Part shown: positions 48,249-59,520 of the stretch, in pieces
Layout of the letters: each line of letters opens with the position of its first letter
Position numbering within the stretch: position 1 is the stretch's first letter
Source of the DNA: Nicotiana tabacum
Lineage: Eukaryota > Streptophyta > Magnoliopsida > Solanales > Solanaceae
Assembly (NCBI RefSeq): GCF_000715075.1
Contig: NC_134082.1
Span: 104,572,399 to 104,636,398, forward strand
Direction: 5' to 3'
DNA: 64,000 bases
Translations under genes and position numbers: made by a program
Notes under the pieces: model-generated
Told to the model about the DNA's origin: nothing
The model's input: the letters and a program-made list of their open reading frames with translations, nothing else
Database searches by the model: none

Positions 48249-51146
48249 TGTCAGGACCCTAAATTCGTACCCGGTCGTGATGGCGCCTATCGTGAAACAA
48301 GGTCAGCCGAAACAACACCCAACTCATTTTAACAGTTATAATAGTTCAATTTAAATCATTAACAAGTGATAGATCCAAAAATAAGTGTAATAACACAAAC
48401 ACAGATAAACACTGCCCGATATCGGCGTGTCACCAGTCATGAGCATCTAACATAAGTCTAAGTGTATGAAAGAGTTTATACAGTCTATTACAGAGCTACA
48501 ATGAGGAAAGTAAGATAGGAGGGAGAAACATTGGGCTACGAATGCCGAGCAACTACTTAGTGGATTTCAAATAGCCTGTTGGGAGCAATCAACCCTCACT
48601 AGCGGGACCCGAAGCTCCTGAGTTTGCACACAGGGTGTAGGGAGTAATATGAGTACGTCAACCCAGTGAGTAATAAAAATAAATAAAGGCTGAGCGATAA
48701 GCAAACACGTAAAACACAGCAAAATGCTACAAAGAGACAGTGAAAAACCTTTGCAAAGCAATAAAACAGTGAAATCACATAAAACACCTTAGTTCAATAT
48801 AAGCTTCTTTAAAACATCTTTTAACAGTTAAACAAGTGAATGAAAATCAGCGAAAAAAGGTAAACACATAAAATCAGCCCCTCGGGCGCAATATCAACAA
48901 AATCAGCCCCTCGGGCAATAACATGGAATAACATCAGCCCCTCGGGCTATATCACATATCACACTGGGTACCCACGCTCACTAGGGGTGTACAAACTCCG
49001 GGAAGGGCACCTTACGGCCCAAGCGCAATATCAAGCCATCTCGTGCATAATCAATAGGCTCTCGGCCTCATATCAAGACACCTTATGGCGTACAACTCAG
49101 GCCCTCAGCCTCATAATCATGAATTAGCTCAATACTGCTGCGACGCAGCCCAATCCCATAATAACCTCACAATACTGGCCCTCGGCCCTACTTAGTCATA
49201 AATCTCTAAAAGCCACTCGACATAGTAAAATATGAATGCTCAGCTCAAAATATCATTTAAGATGTCAAAACAGTATAAACATGGATGAGTTATAAAAACA
49301 GTAGAATATAGCATGACTGAGTACAAGTATAAATTCAAAACAGTGAGGAATAGTAGCAAGAATCCCCTAAGTGTCCAAAACAGTTGGCACGAGGCCCAAA
49401 TATGGCATTCAGCCCAAAACATGATGATAGCAAACAGTTTTCAATCAAATATGCAGTAAAACAGTCATTCAGGGCGGGCTAAGTCACAATCTCCCAACAG
49501 TGCACGACCCCACGCTCGTCATCTAGCGTGAGCATCACCTCAATATAGCACAACGATGTGGTATTCGGGGTTTCATATCCTCAGGACAACATTTACAATC
49601 ATTACTCACCTCTATCCGATCCAAACTCTAGCCCGCGATGCCATTGCCTCTCGAATCGACCTCCAGATGCTCCAAATCTAACCATAATCGGTGCAAAACC
49701 GTCAAAAAGCCCACTCGAAAGAAATAAAATTACAACATAAATTCCGAAATTGGCCATGTATCAAAATCCGATAAATTTACATCAATAGACTCCTTATCAC
49801 TCCCCGAGTTCATTCATATCAAAAGTACTAAAATCCCACCTCAAATGACCCCTCAAATCCCAAGTTTTAGGTCTCCAATTACAAGCCCTAGTTCTTCAAT
49901 ATTTAGGCTTAAATTCTACAAAATTCCATGATTAATTAGGTAGAAATCACATTAGGATTGAGTATTAAGTCCATAAATCTTACCTCCAAGTATTCCCCCT
50001 TGATTCCCTCTTCAATCCCCTTCAAAAAGCTTCAAAATCGCCTAAAATGGAGGAATTTAGACCCAAAATCGCGGAAATGGGTCTTTTAAATATTCTGCCT
50101 AACACTTAAAAATCCTTCATCGCGAACGCGGTCAACGCCTCACGTTCGCGAAGCATAAATTTCAGTTGACCAATTTTCCCTTCATCACGAAGGCGACCCA
50201 ACGCATGTGAACACGACATTTTAGCTTCACCACTCCTCGCGAACGCGGCCACCCACACGCGAACGCGAAGACTAATCTGACCTGGACCTAGCTTCTAGAT
50301 TTTTCCTCTACGCGAACGCGACTAAACACACGCGAACCCGATGACCATTGAGCTCAACCCTTCGCGGTCGCAGGACCTCCTCCGGGAATGCGAAGGCCAA
50401 CTTCACCGCCTCCCATCTTAACCCTTCGCGAGCGCGAAGGCCAAAAGTCTGGAACACTCACAACAGATTTTTTGCAATTTTTCTCAACTTGAAATGATCC
50501 ATTTAACCACCCGAAACTTACTCGAGGCCCTCGGAACCTCAACCAAACATTCCAACATATCCCATAATATCCTTCAAACTTGTTCCAATCTTCGGAACAC
50601 TCAAAACAAAATCAAAACACCAAATTTGCATCGAATTCAAGCCTAAGAATTCCAAAATCTTCCAAATTCCGCTTTCGATCAAAAACTCTATAAAACCACG
50701 TCCGAATGACCTGAAATTTTGCACACACATCCCAAATGACACATCGGACGTACTGCAACTCTCGGAATTCCATTCCGACCCCTATATCAAAATCTCACCT
50801 ACCAACCGAAAAACGCCAAAATTTCAATTTCGCTAATTCAAGCCTTAATCTACTCCGTACCTCCAAAACACATTCTGATCACGCTCCTAAGTCCCAAATC
50901 ACTTCCCGAAGCTATCTGAACCATCAGAACTCACATCCGAGCCCTTTATCACATAACTCAATATCCGATTGACTTCTCCAACTTAAGCTTAGTCCAAAGA
51001 GACTAAGTGTCTCAAACCTTACCAAAACCTCTTCGAATCCGAGCCAACCAACCCGATAACACATAATACCACTGAACAAGGCAATAAGAAGCAGAAATGG
51101 GAAAAACGGAGCGGTAACTCATGAAACGACCGGCTGGGTCGTTACA
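48249..51146 (-). mobile_element. Solo LTR, 2.9 kb, gypsy type, with GTCAC target duplication
   Basis: Flanked by GTCAC at 48244-48248 and 51147-51151. On the minus strand it begins TGTAACGACCCAGCCGG and ends CCTGACA. There is no PBS or internal region. Inside are four GC-rich stretches with CGCGAACGCG words (50110-50450), a TATA-like AATATTTAAA (50085-50094), GGCGATTTTGAAGC (~50025) and GAGGTAAG (~49985). Three copies of CAGCCCCTCGGGC lie at 48876-48950. It arose by recombination between two LTRs of one full element. Confidence 0.95.
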
Positions 51147-51273
51147 GTCACCTCACTCAAAACCTAAGGAGCATAACCAAGGGATAAGTAGTCAGATTTC
51201 TTCCGATTTATAGTAATCATGATCCGTCCGTCTGGCCCGACAGGGGACGACCCCAATAGACGGAGGGACTAAC

Positions 51274-51784
51274 TGTATTGGTCAAAATATGACTACTGCG
51301 GTCAAGCTGACCAACATCCCGTCCAAGCGACAAGGTATCGAAAGACGACATGGTCTATTCTACATCCCGCACTCACAATATCCGTCGAGTCAACGTTCAG
51401 GGGACGACCAAGACAGATAGTGTGAGAGAGAGTCAGACCAAGTAAATAGCAAAGGTCTCATGACTATATATACGAAGGGAAAACCTTCGGTTATAGGGAG
51501 GTTCTCCACTCCATCCTCCTTCCTTAGTCCTCTCTTTTGTAATCTTCGTAATGAAAAGAAGAACGAAGCAATCTCCTGAAAAACATGTAAACTACCTTCT
51601 CTGTTGATTAATGGGAACCATAATGAAGAGTTTCAACAAGATTGATTACCTCTATTTCGTCTCATATATTATTTTTTTCAATTAGCTCATCGATCTGGAA
51701 TTTATTATGTTTAATTAAGATTTACCCCTTTACTTTCTTTAATTGATTTGTTAAAAAAGGTTCCAATATCTTTTGAGTCAAACA
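51274..51784 (+). repeat. LARD 3' LTR
   Basis: The partner of 42858-43375, ending GAGTCAAACA and followed by the CATAT duplication. Confidence 0.93.
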
Positions 51785-51789
51785 CATAT

Positions 51790-54700
51790 TAGAATCAGTC
51801 TCATGATTATGAGATTTTACATGTGAGTAATCAAGTTTTTGAACTCGATTTTCACTTTCTCCAGCAATTATAAAGGTTGAAGAACGACTCAAAATCAAAA
51901 ATTTCAAGTTTAAACCAAATAAAATTTCAAAATAAAAAAAAATTGCTCATCGAAGTAACTACCTCCTTTGTGCTATATAAAACTTGACACCAAAAGTTTT
52001 ATCCTTGTCCAAATAAAAGTAGAACGAAGAAAGAATCAGTTTTTTCTGGAAGAAAATAAGGCACTAAGAATGTATTTTTGACAAATAAAACAAAATCATT
52101 TCAATACTCATTCGCATATCATGCTTTAATTTTTTTTTATACCTTTTTAGAAACTTTCTTATATTTCTTTTTTGTTTACCTTTTTTTTTTGTTGGTATTT
52201 TGATTTGTAACTATGTTTGATATAAAGTTTTTATTTCTAGCTTTATTTTCATCTTTATTTATTCATATTATTTCATGAATAAGATGATAAAATATAGTGT
52301 TTTTTTAATTATTAAAAATTTCCATGCGAAAAGAAACCTACGTTAGAAGTATTAACTATTAAGCAATAGGACAAACCTAAAAAGAGGTATGAGCACTCAA
52401 CATATGCAAAAAATCAAGAATTGAAGTATCAACATTATTCACTTCTCAGATTATCTTGATTTTTAAGAAAACAGAATATGATAAGCAAAATACTAAAGAA
52501 ATTTAATCACATATAGTATCATGGTATAAAAATATTATTTTCAAGAATCCAACTTTAACCATCGAGTTATAATCCAAAGAATGATGCCTTTAAAAATCTA
52601 TTTCATATTCGACAAAATAATAATTTTTTTTTAAATATTATTTTGGTATTTGAAATCAACTAAATCTTAATAATTATTAATTATGTCTTTATTTGAATCA
52701 AGTATATATTCCTAAAATTGGGAATTTAAAATGGAATATAAGTACATAACTCCTTCCCGTGAAAAACTAAGCCTTGTTATCCACTTTTAGAATTGCAAAA
52801 AGTATTTTTTCCCACAGCATGGGTTAATATCCCTTTCTTTTATTATTTTTATCTTATCTTTTTTCTCCAATGACGGATAAAAAAACGCGGCAAAATGCAC
52901 TTTATAGGGTGCAAGGGCTTGCATAATACCTTTGTTAAATCCTCTTATTTCTCAATTTCATGTCTAAATTTCTATTTTATCTTTCATCAGTCTCGTCACA
53001 AATTTGTTAATATCTCCGTCTTCGTCTAAAAGATAATTTATGAAGGAATAACCTGATGTTGCTGGAAAACAAAATCTTCTTTTTCTTCAAAATAGGAGTT
53101 AAATTCGGCATCATCAATGAAATCATCTTCACCTTCTTCCATCCTTATCATTATCTACTTCTCACTCAAAGAACTGTTAATTAAATGCATTCATACAAAA
53201 CATGCAATCAAGTTATATTCAAATTAAAACCTATTTAGTAAAGAAATTCCTTTGAACACGAATACTTCAATGGTATTTCATCACAAATTTTAATTTGAAA
53301 TCTTAAATATTGCGGCATAGGGTTCCTGTAATAGATATGTGAAGAAAATCACTTCCTAACCTTCAATAGTTGTGGCTGCATTACTTGCAATATAAATTTT
53401 TAGAATCAATCGGTATATTTATTTAACAAAGACCAAAGACTTCGAAGCCTAAAAGGAGTCCTAACTGACAAAAGTTTCCTGCTTCAATAATTTTTCCAAC
53501 GTTACTTTTTTTAATAATAAATTTATTATGTTACATCAATTAAATAAGAAAGGATTTATACAATATATTTAATATTAAGATTTTTACATATTTCAAATAA
53601 GTAAGGACTTAATGTACAAATTAATATTAAGAAAAAACGTAAAACGATGATTTTGTTTAATATAACATCAATTTTTAAGGGGTAAAAAAGGCAAACGCCG
53701 TTTCGCCGAGGGTCTTCGTGCTTTTAATATAGTACTAATTTAAGTGTACGTGCATTGCACGTGTAATTTAACTTATTTGTCAAGTGTTACAAAATTGGTA
53801 TCTAAAAGTTAAATTTTTTTTATTGTGTATATCTATCCTAAAAACATTTCTTTTGAGTTACAGAATAGATAACATATTAAATTATCTAATTAGCTTATAG
53901 TTGAGCTAAATGATGCAAGTGTTTATTTGGCTAACTTTATGGCTTCTATATTTTGTACTTATGATAATTCATTGATATATTTGTCCCTTATATGATTTGA
54001 CAGTCTTTTTTTTGGGTTCAACTAATGCTCCCAAATTTTTTGATAAGATCATTAAAGTTGGGGTACTTGTGTGCCATAGAAAGTTGAACCAAAACTAACG
54101 TCGAACCAAATTAAAGCAAGAAAGTTAATATAATCGTGGAAAATTTTCACCTCTTCATCAACAAAGTTAAATGGCATACACAAGGCCCTCGTTTTTTGCA
54201 TTCAGCTTATTTTCGTAAGAATCCTCTTTTAACTTACTGCTGATCATTCTGTATCACCGCTTAACTTATTCCTAGAGAATTAACGAAAATTGCACTTACA
54301 AATTTTGTCTCCTTCAAACAAATCCTTTCAAAAATTAGTATAATTTTTTTGTATAAATTGTACTAATGCATAAAATACATGCATGTATGAATTTGAGGAA
54401 TGCATAAAATACATGTATATATAGAGAGAGAAACTTGCAAGCTACTTCTATATGACTGGGAATTTGTCCAAGTCTTCTTCCTATGTGCGGGGAGGGGAGG
54501 AGGGGGATAGTTGTTATCAGTCCCATTTTCGTATGTACATAAGAATAAGAAAAAGTACCTAAAAAGGCTTAAGATTTAATCCAATGACTAATAGTTGTCG
54601 CATATATGTATGAATTAATAAAAAGTCAATTCAACTTATTTTTGTTCTGCACTGTGCACGAGTAAAAGTAGATATATACAAAAGAATTTCCTCAAATAAT

Positions 54701-56749
54701 TTTTATATTCATAAATTCTGCATTTATAACAGATCTTCATTGAAATCATCAGATGCACTACATTCCTCCTTGTCTTGTTCTGAAGAATCGTACTAAATCA
54801 CCAATACCATATTTATCTAATAAATAATTATCCATATAAAAATATACAAAAGAAAATTGGACGTACCTGTGCAATATAAAATGATCTTCCTTTTTTCACC
54901 ACCAACCTTGTCATGTTGCCTAGGGGTTCAAATTATCTTTCGTTGAAAAATAATTTCCGCAACCATGAATTTCCATGGTGATTTTGTTTTTGGGTGATGT
55001 GAAGCTATCAGATTTTTGGGGTTTCTGGAAACCATATTTTGGAGTTCCTTTGGCTTTAATTTTTTTTATTTTTGGTCATTCGTATATAGGTGTATAGACT
55101 TTAAAGTTGATCTTTTTTTGTTTGAGAATAAAAGTGGAAAATTCATTAATGATCTCTCCTAAATATTAGTAGTTCATTTATAAAAGTAGACTTAGAGCAT
55201 TTACTATCGTTATGTAGATACAAAGCTAAGTTAGGGAGAATGTAATAACCAAAACCAGCTAGAATACGCACTTCGTGCGTGTACTTTATCTCGATGGGTG
55301 TTTTTTAAATAATATTATATTAAAAATTATTTAAAATAAAAATAAAAATGTAAACTCCAGAATTAATGAATGTCAATTCTATAAAGCTAACTCAATAAAG
55401 AAGGAAATTCTGCTCCATAGAATTCATCGATCATCATTCCATATATTTGACTTAAACTTAGTTTCAGTTCTATAATTTTATCATCTCAACTTCACAAATT
55501 ATTATGCCTCCTTTTTAGTTTATGCAAGAACATATAGAATTTGACGATTTAAGAGTTTTTTTGATTTTTTTTTTCTGTAAAACTGTTTTAAGTTCATTCT
55601 TCTTTTTCCCATTTTCAAGTTGATTCTAAAAGAAACAAATATGGTAAATTAACTAATAGAAGATGATCTCTTATTTCCCGTAAATAAAGTACAAATTATA
55701 TTATTTCTTTAATAATAAAAATACTATATAAATTGTATTTGACATATTAGAAAAGAATGAATTACTATAGCAAGAAATAGAATCCAATATCTAATTTTGA
55801 CCTATAAATTTTAGTTGATATCAAAGTCTTAAATATTAAAAATTAATTAAATGATAACTTTGTTTAATGTAAAATTTATTTTTAAAAGTTAAAAAGTCTA
55901 TCAAAATTTCGCATTGGAGATTCATGCTTTTATAAATGTACATCGCACATGTATTTCATGTGAATTTAAAGAGCATATTTTTTTGAAATGTTATGAAAAT
56001 TATTAGCATTTCATGATCTAATGCAGTATTCAAACTATTAAATTTTGTTTGAACCCACAAATTTGAAAAACTAAATTTAGTTAAATATTTTTTGTGATAG
56101 ACTTTTATCACAATTAGGTCTAGTGTTACTATTACAATCTATTCGAATACTTTAGTAAACCTTTTTGTACGTATCTCAATAATTAATATGCTTTTTCAAG
56201 GAATACCATCTTTTTAGTACAGTATTTGATTGTTTTTCTGCTTGTTAATTTGAATGCACTTATAAATTTCTCTTGGCCTACATTTTCTTCAATAATTTAC
56301 ACAAAGATAATCCAAAAACGTTGACCATTTTTTGTAACCTTCAAAAGATAATTATTGCTTAAACTTATTTGGATAAAATTGAATATTTAGTAATTTACAT
56401 AATAGTACTTTAAAGTTAACTAATTAGATTTTTTCTCTATTGGAAACTTTTATACATTTCTAACATCGTTTAAAACTCTTCCTCACATGTCCAAATCCTA
56501 ATTGGTGAATAGGGGAATATGTACTTGGAAATGTAGTTGATTTATATAAGGTAAAATATTTATTAATTTTGAAGTCCTAAATATTAGGACTTCATACATA
56601 ATTCAAATAAGGAATCATTTAATGAGTAAAATTTTAGTTGATTTAATGTCCTAAATGTTAGGAAATTTAATTAAATTGACTCTTTTGTCCAGTGTAAACT
56701 TTATTTTTAAAGGGTAAAAAAGGCGAACGACATTTCGCTAAGGACAATC
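51790..56749. other. Gene-free AT-rich region with scattered old repeats
   Basis: I see no supported gene in nearly 5 kb. Recurrent pieces include AAAAAAGGCAAACGCCGTTT (~53684) and AAAAAAGGCGAACGACATTT (~56707), each followed by CGC..AGG. Palindromic motifs are AGTGTACGTGCATTGCACGT (~53743) and ATACGCACTTCGTGCGTGTA (~55264). These look like related, eroded copies of one dispersed repeat family. Confidence 0.6.
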
Positions 56750-58754
56750 TGTCACGACCCTAAAATGAACCCGGTCGTGATGACGCCTATCGTGAAACTA
56801 GGTCAGCCGGCACAAACACCCAAAACCAACCAAACAATTATAGTAAGTCATTTAAAGACATTAATAAGCTAAAATCCCAAAATGTAAGGTAGAATAGAAT
56901 AGTGCGGAAACAAAACACAACCCGACATCAGGGTGTCACCAGTAATGAGCAACTACAACTCGTCTAGAAATATGAAAAGACAACATAGTCTGAATCAAAC
57001 TAATACAAAACGGAATAAAGATAGGAAGGAGAAGCACTGGCTGCTAACGCCAAGCAGCTACCTAGTGTGATGATCCAAAATGTCATCTTTAAATTAAATA
57101 CTCATCTCGGTATTTTAAGACCATGAAAAGCGCTATTAATTATTTCTCGACTTGCGTGCGCAACCCGTATAATTTTCCGGAAGGTTTTTATATGAAAAAT
57201 GGATTAAATTATGAAATAGAGCTTTAAAACTCAACTGAGTTGACTTCGGTCAACATTTTGAGCAAACGAACCTGGATCCGAGTTTTGACCATTCTGGTAG
57301 CACCGTATCGTGATTTGGGACTTAGTCATATGCCCGAAATCGAATTCGGAGGTCCCTAGATCAAATTATCGTCATTTAACAAAAACAAAACTAGAAATCT
57401 AAAGGCTAAATGTTTCCAAAGTTTGACTATGAATTTGACTTTATTGATACCGGGCTCGGATTAATATTCTAAAATTTTGGAATAGATCCATTATATCATT
57501 TATGACTTGTGTGCCAAATTTGAAGTCATTCTGGATTCATTTGATATGTTTCGGCACAAGTTTTGTAAATTAAAAAGTTTGAAACTCATAAGTCCGAATC
57601 GAGGTGTGAATTGACGTTTCAACATTTGCTTGGAATGATTTGAAACGCTAGGTAAGTCCATATAATGTTTTAAGACTTGTTGATATATTTGGTTGAAGTC
57701 TCGAGGGCTCGAGTGGATTTTGGATGGTTGATGGAGTTTAACTTGAGCATTTCAAGAATGTTTCGATGTCGTTTCTTCAAGAATAAGTGGTATCATATTA
57801 ATCAAATGAGCTTCAAATTCAGATTTGATTGAAGCATTAGATCCGTATCGAAATTTCAGAGCCGTAGCAAAAAGAATCGTCCAATTCGGACATCGTATGA
57901 GAGAGTTATGCCCATTTTCGTGTCGGGAAAAAAAATAATTTCCCATCGCCAGCGCCCAGGGTAGCGCAAGGCGCTATCCATGGCGCCGGGATTATTTTTG
58001 GCTACTGGAACCAGTGCCACATGCTATAAAATGGGGGGTTTTGACCATTTTTGACAAAAATAGAGTTGGGGGAGCTCGGTTTGGGCGATTTTCAGAGGGG
58101 TTTTCACAAATTTGAATGATGTAAGTGTTCTTTATCATAAATCCTTTATAGATCATGATTCCATACTCATTTACATCATGAATCCATGAATTTATGGAAG
58201 AAAAATCAGATTTTTACCAAATCTTCCAAAAATAAAAATTTAAGATTTGAAAGCCAATCCGATGTCGGAATTTGATAATTTTTGTATGGTTGTACTCGTA
58301 TCGGAATGGGTTATCACATTTGTGAGCTTCGTATGATTCCGAGAAGTGGTCTCCACAGACAAGTTTTGAGTTAAATTCCGGATTTTAATCCGGAAAATTA
58401 GTAAATTCATATGGAATTAATTTCTACTATTTGTATTGAGTACATTAAATTATTTGTGACTAAATTTGAAGCCTTCGGACACGAATTTTCAAGGCGAAGG
58501 TTTATTGGAATCTTGAATTTGGTTGCAAAGCGAGGTAAGTGTTTGGTTTAACCTTAGCTTGAGGGATTAGGAGTTGTGTCCTATTTGCTATGTGTTATTT
58601 GTTGAGTACGATGTATAGGCATGGTGACGAGTATCTATACGTTGGTGTCAAGCATGCCCGCGAGTCTTATACTATGATTAATGTGACTCCGTTTCGTATT
58701 GTTCATGCTCTATATGATAATTTCTATTGAGGAATATAACTTGTGGAAGTATTA

Positions 58755-58930
58755 CTGTTAATTGAACATGGTAGAGCGTTGGCTCAAGTTGAGAAATTAA
58801 TTATTGAACATGGTAGAGCATTGGCTCAAGTTGAGAATTGAATTGTTGAACATTGTAGAGCATTGACTCAAGTTAAGAATAGAATTGTTGAACATTATAG
58901 AGCATTGGCTCAAGTTGTGAATCGAGTGTT
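58755..58930. repeat. Tandem repeat, ~51-54 bp, 4 copies, inside the solo LTR
   Basis: Repeats of GAACATGGTAGAGCATTGGC + TCAAGTTGAGAATTGAATTG with small variants (GTAGAGC/ATAGAGC). Confidence 0.92.
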
Positions 58931-59109
58931 GAAGTAAATGTGAAAGAAGAAAGAAGAGAGAGAATCATGATATTGTCTCCCTTGCCAAGATGTTATTGTT
59001 TTGATATTGTTTCCCTTGCCGGGGTTTGATTGTTGTACTATTATTCCCTTGCCGGGATTTTATTGTGATTTCATTTATTTCCTTGCCCTTATTTCTTGTG
59101 ATTGTTGTT

Positions 59110-59520
59110 TGGATGAGGAAGAGTGTTAAAGCACGAAGGGTGATGCCGTGCCACACGATGTACAATTTCATGCCAATTATATTGATTTTATGGTGAGGAT
59201 GAGAGTAAAAGCACGGAGGGTAATGCCATGCAGTTTACATTGATTCTTATGATGAGGAAGAGAGTAAAAACACGAAGGGTGATGTCGTGCACTTGTCCTT
59301 CATTTTCCCCGATTCTTGCTGATAATTGAGTTATGTTGTCCTTTACGTTTATTTACTGATTTTCTGTTGTTACTTGATTTTATTTCGATGTTATAGATTC
59401 CCTTACCCTATTTGCCTTGTGTTTGTTGCTTGGGTGAGGAAGAGTGTAAAACACGAAGGGTGATGTCGTGTATTGTTTTGGTGAGAGAGTGATAAAGCAC
59501 GAAGGATGATGCCGTGCACT
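59110..59520. repeat. Dispersed-tandem motif, ~5 copies, inside the solo LTR
   Basis: Copies of GAGGAAGAGTGTAAAACACG + AAGGGTGATGTCGTGC with varying spacers, near 59115, 59195, 59255, 59435 and 59485. Confidence 0.88.

Larger units (their letters stand above)
42858..51784 (+). mobile_element. Non-autonomous LTR retrotransposon (LARD-like, Tat/Ogre type) with antisense gene
   Basis: Two near-identical LTRs (42858-43375 and 51274-51784) are bounded by TG...CA and flanked by CATAT at 42853-42857 and 51785-51789. The 5' LTR is followed by TTGGTGCCGTCTGTGGGG, which resembles the primer site of Tat/Ogre elements, and the 3' LTR is preceded by the purine-rich AGACGGAGGGACTAAC. The interior has no gag or pol on the plus strand. 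It contains a 90-bp tandem array and, in antisense, an intron-bearing gene. A solo LTR of another family interrupts it at 48249-51146. Movement would need enzymes from an autonomous relative. Confidence 0.9.
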
